This document shows positions 1 through 6,232 of a DNA stretch of 8,737 bases, one piece after another. Source of the stretch: Firmicutes bacterium UBA3914 (GTDB lineage Bacteria; Bacillota; Limnochordia; Darwinibacteriales; Darwinibacteriaceae); contig DGEY01000094.1 in the NCBI GenBank assembly GCA_002391385.1, forward strand, positions 1 to 8,737, given 5' to 3'. The position numbers were made by a program, and so were the translations under genes. The first letter of the stretch is position 1. The number at the start of each line of letters is the position of its first letter. The notes under the pieces are model-generated. The model had not been told where the DNA came from and did no database searches. It saw nothing but the letters and a program-made list of their open reading frames with translations.

Positions 1-708
1 TGGCTGGGGGATGTGGCCGTGGTGGCCTGGTTGGAAGAGGAGACCGTGAAGGTGGCCTTGGCCAACGGGGGCCGTTCCCGGGTTACCATCACCCTGTCTC
101 CAGAGGGCTGGGATCAGCGCTGGCGTCCCTTCTTTTCCGACCGCACCATTGTCGTGTCCGCCCGCACAGTTGTGATCGAGGCCTTTCACCTCAACTCCAC
201 CTGGCGCGGCGAGCCCCTGGCGGTGCGCTTGAACGCCTGGGATAGGACCGCGGTGGTGGACGTGCAGACGTCAGAGATCTTCAGGCCCCAAGCCTATGTG
301 GTGCGCGCCCAGGATGAGGTGCAGGTGTTTGTTGATTTGGGCTTCCTGGCTGCGGAGCGGGGCGGCGCGTACCTGGTTGTGGATGAGAACTACTGGGGCT
401 TTGGTGAAGGTGATGTGGGGGAAATCGCAGTGGACTCGGTGGAAGGCGGGTTCTTCTTCTCGCCGGTGCGCCGGCGGGTGGAGTGGATGGACCCCTACAT
501 GGTCCTTTCCATGCGGGCTCCCCGGGCCCAGCGCGGGGTAACCACCTTCACGTTCAACCTGTACAAAGTCCAGGAACGGCCTGAACAGCGCTATCTCGAG
601 GAGGAAGTTGCCGGGCCGACCATTTTGGTTTACGATAGGTCCATGGCCTATCAGGACAACACCCATCTGAGCTCACCGCCTGCTTTGAACCGGAATTGGC
701 GGCGGTAG
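1..708 (+). CDS. Unrecognised protein, 5' end outside window (partial)
   Basis: The reading frame is open from the first base of the window to a TAG at 706-708. In-frame codons before the GTG at 13 are also open (Trp-Leu-Gly-Asp), and no ribosome binding site fits that GTG, so the true start most likely lies upstream. About 235 residues are visible. I do not recognise the family. The visible part is rich in Val, Arg, Glu and aromatic residues, with alternating hydrophobic/polar stretches that suggest mostly beta structure. It has no cysteine, no membrane segment and no nucleotide-binding motif that I can see. The C-terminal ~30 residues (Tyr-Asp-Arg-Ser onward, Asn/Pro/Ser-rich, ending Trp-Arg-Arg) look like a disordered tail. 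An intrinsic terminator follows directly, so this gene is the end of its own transcription unit and separate from rapZ. A secreted or surface beta-rich protein is possible but unproven. Confidence 0.7.
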   Translation, partial: WLGDVAVVAWLEEETVKVALANGGRSRVTITLSPEGWDQRWRPFFSDRTIVVSARTVVIEAFHLNSTWRGEPLAVRLNAWDRTAVVDVQTSEIFRPQAYVVRAQDEVQVFVDLGFLAAERGGAYLVVDENYWGFGEGDVGEIAVDSVEGGFFFSPVRRRVEWMDPYMVLSMRAPRAQRGVTTFTFNLYKVQERPEQRYLEEEVAGPTILVYDRSMAYQDNTHLSSPPALNRNWRR

Positions 709-723
709 TGAGTGGATTGCAGT

Positions 724-770
724 ACCCTCCACTTCGGCGGGCCGTGGCCCGCCAGGTGGAGGGTTTTGCT
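724..770 (+). terminator. Intrinsic terminator after the partial gene
   Basis: ACCCTCCA (724-731) pairs with TGGAGGGT (757-764). The stem continues through C732-G756, then GGCGGGCC (736-743) against GGCCCGCC (746-753), with a minimal loop and one bulge near 735. TTTT follows at 764-767. The stem is long and very GC-rich. It starts 15 bases after the TAG of the upstream gene and separates it from rapZ. Confidence 0.85.
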
Positions 771-815
771 GTCTAGGGGCGGCAGGTAGAAGCAAACTAT
801 TGTGGAATAAAGGAG

Positions 816-833
816 GGTACCGCGGTACCGCGG
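816..833. repeat. Overlapping palindromes in the rapZ leader
   Basis: The 18 bases GGTACCGCGGTACCGCGG are two tandem copies of GGTACCGC plus GG. They form two overlapping perfect 14-base palindromes, at 816-829 and 820-833. They lie between the upstream terminator and the rapZ ribosome binding site. This could be a protein-binding site or an RNA fold affecting rapZ translation, or chance; nothing here decides between these. Confidence 0.6.
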
Positions 834-838
834 CCCCA

Positions 839-846
839 GGGAGGTG
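839..846 (+). promoter_or_regulatory. rapZ ribosome binding site (decides the start)
   Basis: GGGAGGTG is a near-perfect Shine-Dalgarno sequence 4 bases before TTG 851 and 7 bases before the in-frame TTG 854. It supports a start here rather than at the in-frame TTG at 800, which would add 17 residues with no counterpart in RapZ proteins. Confidence 0.8.
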
Positions 847-850
847 CAGA

Positions 851-1735
851 TTGTTGGGCAAGGTTGATTTTGTCATCATCACCGGTCTATCGGGGGCAGG
901 CAAGACGCAGGCCATGAAGGTCCTGGAAGATCTGCAGTTTTTCTGCATCGATAATCTGCCGCCTGCCCTTTTACCCCGCTTAGTGGAACTGCATGTGCAG
1001 AGCCAGAGCGCCCGCCAGTATGCCATCGCCATCGACATTCGGGTGCGCGAGTATTTCAGCGATTTGCGCCGCTCCCTGGAATGGCTGGAGCGCAGCGGGC
1101 ATTCCTACAAGATCATTTTCCTCGACTGTTCCGATGCGGTATTGGTGAAGCGCTACAGCGAAACCAGGCGCCTGCACCCGCTGACCAAAAGTGAAGGCGG
1201 AACGCAGAGTATTTTCCAGAGCATCGCCGAAGAAAGGCGCCTCCTGGCGGACGCCCGGGAGATGGCCGATGTGGTCATCGACACATCCGAGCTGCGCCCC
1301 ATGGACCTGCGGGTGCGCATCAACGAGATCTTCGCGGGTGCACCGCTGCACGAATCTGTGTTTGTAGATCTGTTCTCCTTTGGGTATAAATACGGTGCGC
1401 CCATCGATGCAGATATCGTGTTCGATGTCCGCTTCATCCCCAATCCTTTCTATGTGGATGAACTGCGTTCCCTTACGGGCCAAGATGCGGCGGTTGCGGA
1501 ATACGTGCTGCAGTGGCCGGCGACGCAGGAGTTTCTCGAGAAGTTCGTCGACCTCATCTGCGAGCTCCTGCCCAACTATGCCCGGGAGGGGAAGGGACGC
1601 TTGACCGTCGCCATCGGCTGCACTGGCGGTCAGCACCGCTCGGTGGCCATCGCCAATGAGCTGGCCAACCGCCTGGAGGCGCGGCGGATCAAGGTCCGGG
1701 CCAGGCATCGGGAGCTGGGGTGGAGCGTATCGTAA
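851..1735 (+). CDS. rapZ: RapZ/YvcJ family nucleotide-binding protein
   Basis: This is a cytoplasmic P-loop protein of the RapZ/YvcJ family. In E. coli RapZ is the adaptor that presents the small RNA GlmZ to RNase E and senses glucosamine-6-phosphate; in Bacillus YvcJ is a nucleotide hydrolase linked to competence. From the TTG at 851 the protein has 294 residues, the usual family length. The N-terminal kinase-like domain has Walker A GLSGAGKT (residues 12-19), then CIDNLPP and a hydrophobic strand IIFLDCSD. The C-terminal domain has the family blocks FGYKYGAP, FDVRFIPNP and CTGGQHRSV (the last from Cys257). The start was chosen from the Shine-Dalgarno at 839-846; TTG 854 is equally possible. 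A MATE gene follows after 30 bases, whereas in many Bacillota yvcK and whiA follow. Family assignment is very secure; the physiological role in this organism is inferred. Confidence 0.95.
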   Translation: MLGKVDFVIITGLSGAGKTQAMKVLEDLQFFCIDNLPPALLPRLVELHVQSQSARQYAIAIDIRVREYFSDLRRSLEWLERSGHSYKIIFLDCSDAVLVKRYSETRRLHPLTKSEGGTQSIFQSIAEERRLLADAREMADVVIDTSELRPMDLRVRINEIFAGAPLHESVFVDLFSFGYKYGAPIDADIVFDVRFIPNPFYVDELRSLTGQDAAVAEYVLQWPATQEFLEKFVDLICELLPNYAREGKGRLTVAIGCTGGQHRSVAIANELANRLEARRIKVRARHRELGWSVS

Positions 1736-1765
1736 GCCGGAGCAACGAAGCTGAAGGGTGAGTCT

Positions 1766-3139
1766 ATGGATCGCGCTGAAAGAATGGGAACGGAAAGGGT
1801 TCTGCCCCTGCTGGTGAAGTTCTCCCTACCGGCCATTGTGGGGATGCTGGTGCAGGCCCTTTACAACGTGGTGGACCGCATTTTTGTAGGTAACGGCGTG
1901 GGCCCCCTGGGTTTGGCGGGCCTATCCTTGGTTTTCCCCATCATGCTGGTGCAGATGGCCTTCGTGATGCTGGTGGGTCTGGGCTCTACGGCTTTGATCT
2001 CCATCCGCCTTGGGGAAGGCCGCAAAGAGGAAGCGGAGAAAATCCTGGCCAATGCCCTGGGACTGCTGTTGCTTGTGGCTCTAGCGGGAACGACGGCAGG
2101 TATGCTTTTCCTAGACCCGGTGCTGAGGTTCTTGGGGGCCAGCGAGGCGGTGATGCCCTATGCCCGGGATTATCTGGGCATCATCTTCTACGGCGCCATT
2201 TTCCAAGCGGTGGCCTTCGGGCTCAACCACATGATCAGGGCCCAGGGCAGCCCCGCTGTGGCCATGGGCAGCATGCTTATCGGTGCCATCTCCAACACGA
2301 TTATGGATGCCATTTTCATCCTCTATTTCGGCTGGGGCGTCAAAGGGGCGGCTTTTGCCACCATTTTGGCCCAGGCCTTCTCCGCGACCTGGGTGCTCTC
2401 TTACTTCCTGCGGGGCAAGAGCCAGCTGCGCTTGAACTTCCGGGCCGTGCCTAGACTGGAACTCCCCATCGTTCGGCAGATCGTCTCCCTGGGCTTTGCC
2501 CCCTTTGCCATGCAGCTGGCTTCCAGCGTGCAGAACTTCATTTTGAACCAGAGTCTGATCCGCCACGGGGGAGATCTGGCCATATCCGCCATGAGCGTTG
2601 TCTTCAGCCTGAACACCCTGTTTTTCATGCCCATCTTCGGCATCAACCAAGGGGCTCAGCCCATTCTCGGCTACAACTACGGGGCTAGGCAGTATGATCG
2701 TGTCCGGCAGGCCTTTTTCTACGCGGCCGGGGCAGCCACGCTCATAGTCAATCTAGGTTTTCTAGCTACCAGGCTCTTTCCGGTGCAGCTTGTTTCCTTG
2801 TTCGGCAGGGGAGATACCGAGCTGATCTCCTTGGGTGTACAGGCGGTGAGTACCGTCATGATCTGCATGCCCGTGGTGGGCCTGCAGATTGTGGGGGCCA
2901 ACTTCTTTCAGGCCTTGGGCAAGCCCAAAAAGGCGGCCCTCCTTTCCTTGAGCCGCCAGGTGCTGCTGCTGATCCCCCTGCTTTTGATCCTGCCCCGGTT
3001 TTGGGGACTTTCTGGAGTGTTTGCCGCCTATCCCCTGGCTGATGCAGGGGCCACGCTGGTTACTTCCCACCTGGTCTGGCGGGAACTGCAAGCATTAGGT
3101 ACTGCCCCCGGGGTTGTGCCAAGTGAGGTGAAACCATGA
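1766..3139 (+). CDS. MATE family efflux transporter, MepA-like
   Basis: This is a multidrug and toxin extrusion family membrane protein of 457 residues, the normal size for about 12 transmembrane helices in two homologous halves (roughly residues 15-230 and 240-440). Such transporters export cationic drugs or metabolites using Na+ or H+ gradients. The N-terminal block around residues 15-45 (KFSLPAIVGML, LYNVVDRIFVGNGVG) matches the MepA/DinF-type branch, and a similar block, FGINQGAQPILGYNYGARQYDR, opens the middle of the second half. ATG 1766 has AAGGGTG at 1754-1760, 5 bases upstream; a second in-frame ATG at 1784 is less well placed. The stop codon overlaps the next start as ATGA (3136-3139), so translation is probably coupled to nadE. 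The substrate cannot be told from sequence. Confidence 0.93.
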   Translation: MDRAERMGTERVLPLLVKFSLPAIVGMLVQALYNVVDRIFVGNGVGPLGLAGLSLVFPIMLVQMAFVMLVGLGSTALISIRLGEGRKEEAEKILANALGLLLLVALAGTTAGMLFLDPVLRFLGASEAVMPYARDYLGIIFYGAIFQAVAFGLNHMIRAQGSPAVAMGSMLIGAISNTIMDAIFILYFGWGVKGAAFATILAQAFSATWVLSYFLRGKSQLRLNFRAVPRLELPIVRQIVSLGFAPFAMQLASSVQNFILNQSLIRHGGDLAISAMSVVFSLNTLFFMPIFGINQGAQPILGYNYGARQYDRVRQAFFYAAGAATLIVNLGFLATRLFPVQLVSLFGRGDTELISLGVQAVSTVMICMPVVGLQIVGANFFQALGKPKKAALLSLSRQVLLLIPLLLILPRFWGLSGVFAAYPLADAGATLVTSHLVWRELQALGTAPGVVPSEVKP

Positions 3140-4728
3140 AGATCTATCTGGCCCAGGAGAATCCAACGGTGGGGGATATCCAGGGGAATCTAGCCAGGCT
3201 GCGCCAGATTGTGCAGGAGAACCAAGATGCAGATCTGATCGTTTTTCCCGAGCTTTACCTGGCGGGTTATCCCCCCGGCGATCTGCTCCTTGGCCAAGGC
3301 TTCTTAGCCCGGCTGCGGGAGGCTGCCGGGGCCCTGGTGGAGTTCTCCCAAGGGTATCCCGAACTAACCTTGGTTGTGGGTACGCCTTGGCAGGAAGGGG
3401 AGAAGCTCTACAATTCAGCCCTGGTGCTCAGGGGCGGTGCCATCCTGGGCGTTCAGCACAAAAGGCAGCTCACTTCCTTTAGGCTCTTTAACGAACCGCG
3501 CTATTTCAATGCCGGCCGGGACAGCCTGATCATCCCCGTTCAGAACCGCGCCCTGGGTATTGCCCTGGGCTTGGAGCTGGATAGCAGGCTAGCTCTGGAG
3601 CTCAAAAGGCAGGGGGCCGACCTGGTGATCAACCCCCGGGCCGTACCCTTCCAGGCAGGGGAAGAGCAGCAGCGGCTGGAATCCCTCCGGCAGCTGGCGG
3701 CAGAGGTGGGCCTGCCCCTTGCCGCCGTGGGCCAGGTGGGGGGCAATGATGGACTTATCTTTCCCGGCGGGAGCCGCGTTTTCAATGAGCAAGGTCAGCT
3801 CTTGGCCGCCCTGCCACACTTCGCGAGCGGAGGGGAACTGGTTGATCTTGAGGCCCCAGACAAGCCGCTGGCGGAAGGTGCCGGGGATGAAACCACCTGG
3901 ATTTACCAGGCCTTGGTTTTGGGTCTGCGGGATTATATTAACAAGTGCGGGATGAAGCGGGTGATCATCGGCCTTTCGGGAGGCCTGGATTCCGCGGTGG
4001 CCGCCTGCATCGCAGCTGAAGCAGTGGGGCCCGAGCGGGTGTGGGGGATCACTCAGCCCGGCCCCTTCTCCAGCCCCAAAAGCGCCCGGGATGCGGAGGC
4101 TCTGGCCCGCAATCTGGGCATCAGATTTGATGTTTTGCCCATCACCGAGCTCTACCACGCTTTCTTATCTTCCTTGGAGAAGCATTTCGCCGGTACTGAG
4201 CCCAACGTGGCTGAAGAAAATATCCAGGCTCGGCTGAGGGGTGGGCTTTTGATGGCCCTTTCAAACAAGTTTGGAGGGCTTGTGCTCTCCAACAGCAACA
4301 AGAGTGAACTGGCGGTGGGTTACTGCACCCTCTACGGAGATATGTGCGGCGGCGTGGCGGTGCTGGCTGATGTGTACAAGACCATGGTTTACCAGCTGGC
4401 GCATTACATCAACCGTGGGGGGGAAATCATTCCCGAGAACACTATCACGAGACCCCCTTCCGCGGAGCTCCGGCCCAACCAGCGGGATGAAGACTCCCTG
4501 CCCCCCTACGCCATCCTGGACGGGATCCTCGCAGCTTACCTGGATGAGGGTTTGAGCCCCGAGGAGATTGTGGCCCGGGGTTATGCTGAGGATACGGTGC
4601 GCTGGACAGTTAAGGCGGTGGAAGCCGCCGAGTACAAGCGGAGGCAGGCGGCCTTGATCTTGCGGATCACAACGCCCAGCTTGGGCTGGGAACGCCAGAT
4701 GCCCCTGGCCGCCGTGAAGGCCCTGTAA
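3136..4728 (+). CDS. nadE: NAD+ synthetase, two-domain type with a cysteine-less glutaminase domain
   Basis: The enzyme performs the last step of NAD+ synthesis: ATP-dependent amidation of nicotinic acid adenine dinucleotide. The 530 residues are the usual length of the glutamine-dependent form, with an N-terminal nitrilase-type glutaminase domain (about 1-250) and a C-terminal synthetase (about 265-530). The synthetase part looks intact: the ATP pyrophosphatase loop SGGLDS at 281-286, then QARLRGGLLMALSNK, NKSELAVGYCTLYGDM, PSAELRPNQRDEDSLPPY and EYKRRQA. In the glutaminase part the triad Glu (Glu39 in FPELYLAGYPP) and Lys (Lys109 before the FNEPRYF block) are present, but the nucleophile position is Gly145 (codon 3568-3570). 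The usual ICED block reads LGLE, and the domain contains no cysteine anywhere. The usual LPNY motif is LTSF. The frame is continuous, so this is substitution rather than frameshift. The protein probably uses free ammonia or ammonia from another source. The start ATG overlaps the MATE stop, with GAGGTG at 3125-3130. Confidence 0.93.
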   Translation: MKIYLAQENPTVGDIQGNLARLRQIVQENQDADLIVFPELYLAGYPPGDLLLGQGFLARLREAAGALVEFSQGYPELTLVVGTPWQEGEKLYNSALVLRGGAILGVQHKRQLTSFRLFNEPRYFNAGRDSLIIPVQNRALGIALGLELDSRLALELKRQGADLVINPRAVPFQAGEEQQRLESLRQLAAEVGLPLAAVGQVGGNDGLIFPGGSRVFNEQGQLLAALPHFASGGELVDLEAPDKPLAEGAGDETTWIYQALVLGLRDYINKCGMKRVIIGLSGGLDSAVAACIAAEAVGPERVWGITQPGPFSSPKSARDAEALARNLGIRFDVLPITELYHAFLSSLEKHFAGTEPNVAEENIQARLRGGLLMALSNKFGGLVLSNSNKSELAVGYCTLYGDMCGGVAVLADVYKTMVYQLAHYINRGGEIIPENTITRPPSAELRPNQRDEDSLPPYAILDGILAAYLDEGLSPEEIVARGYAEDTVRWTVKAVEAAEYKRRQAALILRITTPSLGWERQMPLAAVKAL

Positions 4729-4734
4729 AGGAGG
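4729..4734 (+). promoter_or_regulatory. Shine-Dalgarno of the pseudouridine synthase gene, unusually far from its start
   Basis: AGGAGG is a perfect Shine-Dalgarno sequence that begins right after the nadE stop codon. The spacer to ATG 4750 is 15 bases, longer than the usual 5-9. No in-frame start codon lies between them, and the protein's conserved N-terminus begins at once after ATG 4750, so this start is still preferred. Confidence 0.65.
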
Positions 4735-4749
4735 CCCCCAAGAAAACCC

Positions 4750-5436
4750 ATGAAGGAAATTACCGTGATTTACGAGGATAATCATCTGTTGGTGGTGGTA
4801 AAACCCCCCAACCTGCTCTCCCAGGCCGATCGGACGGGTGACCCGGATCTGCTTTCGCTTCTCAAAGACTATGTGCGGGAGCAGTACAACAAGCCCGGTA
4901 ACGTCTACCTGGGCCTGGTGCACCGCCTGGACCGTCCCGTGGGCGGGGTGATGGTGGTGGCCAGGACTTCCAAGGCGGCCAGCCGCCTATCGGCCCAGAT
5001 CAGGCAGGGGTCCTTCCACCGCAGTTATCTAGCGGTGGTCCACGGCTACCTGGAAAGCCTGGAGGGTACCCTCAGCGGCTATCTGCTCAAGGACCGGGAG
5101 CAAAACCTGGTCAGGCAGGTGAAACCGGGAACCAGGGGGGCCCAAAGAGCCCAGCTCCATTACCAGGTGGTGGGGATGCAGGGCGGGCGCAGCCTGCTTC
5201 GGATCAAGCTGGAAACCGGCCGCTCGCACCAGATCAGGGTCCAGATGGCGCAGCTGGGCCATCCCCTGGTGGGGGACCGGCGCTACGGGCCCCCCAGCCG
5301 GGAGCGGCAGATCGCCCTCTGGGCGGAAGAACTCAGCTTCAGGCACCCCACCACGGACGCGCTTCTGGAGTTCAGGGAGCCGCCCCCCCGGGTCAGGCCC
5401 TGGGCCGCCTTCCAGGATGTTTTAGCTTTCAACTAG
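4750..5436 (+). CDS. RluA family RNA pseudouridine synthase (single domain)
   Basis: The protein isomerises uridine to pseudouridine in RNA, most likely rRNA or tRNA. It has 228 residues and consists of the catalytic domain only; the N-terminal S4 RNA-binding domain found in RluC and RluD is absent. The opening IYEDNHLLVVVKPPNLL is typical of the family. The catalytic motif HRLDRPVGG lies at residues 58-66, with the conserved Asp61 as catalytic residue. The later family block GRSHQIRVQMAQLGHPLVGDRRYG ends near residue 180. It is the last gene of the plus-strand cluster, 21 bases after nadE and just before a terminator. The exact target uridine cannot be assigned; short members of this family vary in substrate, so no gene symbol is given. 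Confidence 0.93.
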   Translation: MKEITVIYEDNHLLVVVKPPNLLSQADRTGDPDLLSLLKDYVREQYNKPGNVYLGLVHRLDRPVGGVMVVARTSKAASRLSAQIRQGSFHRSYLAVVHGYLESLEGTLSGYLLKDREQNLVRQVKPGTRGAQRAQLHYQVVGMQGGRSLLRIKLETGRSHQIRVQMAQLGHPLVGDRRYGPPSRERQIALWAEELSFRHPTTDALLEFREPPPRVRPWAAFQDVLAFN

Positions 5437-5443
5437 AAAAGGG

Positions 5444-5480
5444 AAAAGCCCAAACGCTTTCATGGCGCTTGGGCTTTTTT
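5444..5480. terminator. Bidirectional intrinsic terminator between convergent genes
   Basis: AGCCCAA (5447-5453) and CGC (5455-5457) pair with GCG (5465-5467) and TTGGGCT (5469-5475), with one A-C mismatch and a 7-base loop. On the plus strand the stem is followed by T5475-T5480. On the minus strand the AAAA at 5444-5447 reads as TTTT after the stem. It can therefore end both the plus-strand pseudouridine synthase transcript and the minus-strand SIMPL gene transcript, whose stop is at 5496. Confidence 0.88.
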
Positions 5481-5495
5481 GGGCTTGGGTTCCGT

Positions 5496-6200
5496 CTATT
5501 CTTCAGGTAAGTACGCCCGGAAGGTGGCAGAGACGGTGGCTGTGATCTGCAGCTGGCCGGGGGCGAAAGAGCCTTCCTGGGCGGACATGGCCTCCAGGCC
5601 CATGCTGCTGTAATCGGTTCCGTAGTAGTAGGTTTCTTCCACCGCCTCCAGAATCAGCTCCTGGGCAGAGTTGGCCTCGGCGATGATGCCCGCCTTCCAC
5701 CAGACCTCATCCATGGCCCGCTTGAACGCTTCCTCCTTGGGGCGGCGGTAATCCTGCACGCCGTAGCTGAGGCCGTAGATGATGTTGGCCCCCGCCTGGG
5801 TTGCTTCATCCAAGAAGGCCGCTACCCGCGTGAGGTCAAGGATCTGCACCTCAAACACGTGCCGCACGGAAAAGCCCGTGGGAACAAACTGGCCGGTTTC
5901 CTCATCCCACTGCTCGTTCTGGTACATGGTGAACTCTGAGGTTTTCACCAGTTCCGGAGCGGTATACTTGGAGAAAACCTCTAGGAGCCGCTCCACCGCT
6001 TCGTTGCTCTGGCCGAGGGCTTCTTGGGCCGTCTGGCCATCGCTCTTGGCCCCCACCCACAGCTGGGCCTTGGTGGGTGGAACCGTGACCACCCCTGAAG
6101 CTTGAACCTGGATGGTAAAACTCCTGGGCGAGGCGCTGGCTGCCGCCGTAAAGGTCAGGAGCAGCACGAGGGTGAGCATCAACAATACACTGCGCCGCAT
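5496..6200 (-). CDS. Exported SIMPL-domain (DUF541) protein
   Basis: This is a 234-residue protein of the SIMPL (DUF541) family, whose members are exported or periplasmic and have poorly defined roles, often tied to stress. Residues 1-25 form a signal peptide: MRRS, a Leu-rich hydrophobic core, then AAASA before the likely cleavage site. The mature part carries the family features VQASGVVTVPPTKAQLWVG, a TSEFTMYQ strand followed by a variable region, GFSVRHVFEVQILDL, and ANIIYGLSYGVQDY followed by an Ala/Glu-rich helix. An in-frame GTG at 6209 is an alternative start, but the only purine-rich site (AGAGAGGGAAG) abuts that GTG and sits about 11 bases before ATG 6200, so the ATG is preferred. 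The gene starts 27 bases after the metal ATPase stop, so it may be co-transcribed, or use the -10-like element at 6227-6232. Family call is secure; function is unknown. Confidence 0.88.
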   Translation of the reverse strand: MRRSVLLMLTLVLLLTFTAAASASPRSFTIQVQASGVVTVPPTKAQLWVGAKSDGQTAQEALGQSNEAVERLLEVFSKYTAPELVKTSEFTMYQNEQWDEETGQFVPTGFSVRHVFEVQILDLTRVAAFLDEATQAGANIIYGLSYGVQDYRRPKEEAFKRAMDEVWWKAGIIAEANSAQELILEAVEETYYYGTDYSSMGLEAMSAQEGSFAPGQLQITATVSATFRAYLPEE

Positions 6201-6226
6201 GGCTTTCACTTCCCTCTCTCGGTGTT

Positions 6227-6232
6227 ATTATA
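6227..6232 (-). promoter_or_regulatory. Candidate -10 element for the SIMPL gene
   Basis: A perfect TATAAT reads on the minus strand 26 bases before the ATG at 6200. No good TTGACA-like hexamer is present at 16-18 bases upstream; the best is GGAACA at a 15-base spacing. The hexamer contains the TAA stop codon of the ATPase gene, so the match could be partly coincidental. Confidence 0.4.

Noticed and set aside
811..836. T-box-like sequence (GGGTACCGCGG resembles the conserved AGGGTGGnACCGCG antiterminator block)
   Set aside because: The TGG that pairs with the tRNA end is missing, no specifier stem-loop precedes it, the only terminator lies upstream rather than downstream, and the gene behind it is rapZ rather than an aminoacyl-tRNA synthetase or amino acid gene.
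800..850. Longer rapZ reading frame starting at TTG 800
   Set aside because: It adds 17 residues not found in RapZ proteins, runs through the palindromic leader and the good Shine-Dalgarno at 839-846, and has no ribosome binding site of its own.
2111..2650. Minus-strand open frame inside the MATE gene
   Set aside because: It is antisense to a clear transporter; the His/Gly/Gln/Glu-rich composition is typical of the shadow of membrane-protein codons.
3541..3600. A frameshift hiding the catalytic cysteine of NadE
   Set aside because: Alignment spacing from Lys109 to the nucleophile position is exactly as in the family, and conserved residues on both sides (GADLVINP, PRYF) stay in the same frame, so a compensated frameshift is unlikely.
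3589..4158. Minus-strand open frame inside nadE
   Set aside because: It is antisense to an intact NAD+ synthetase and has no motif or start signal.
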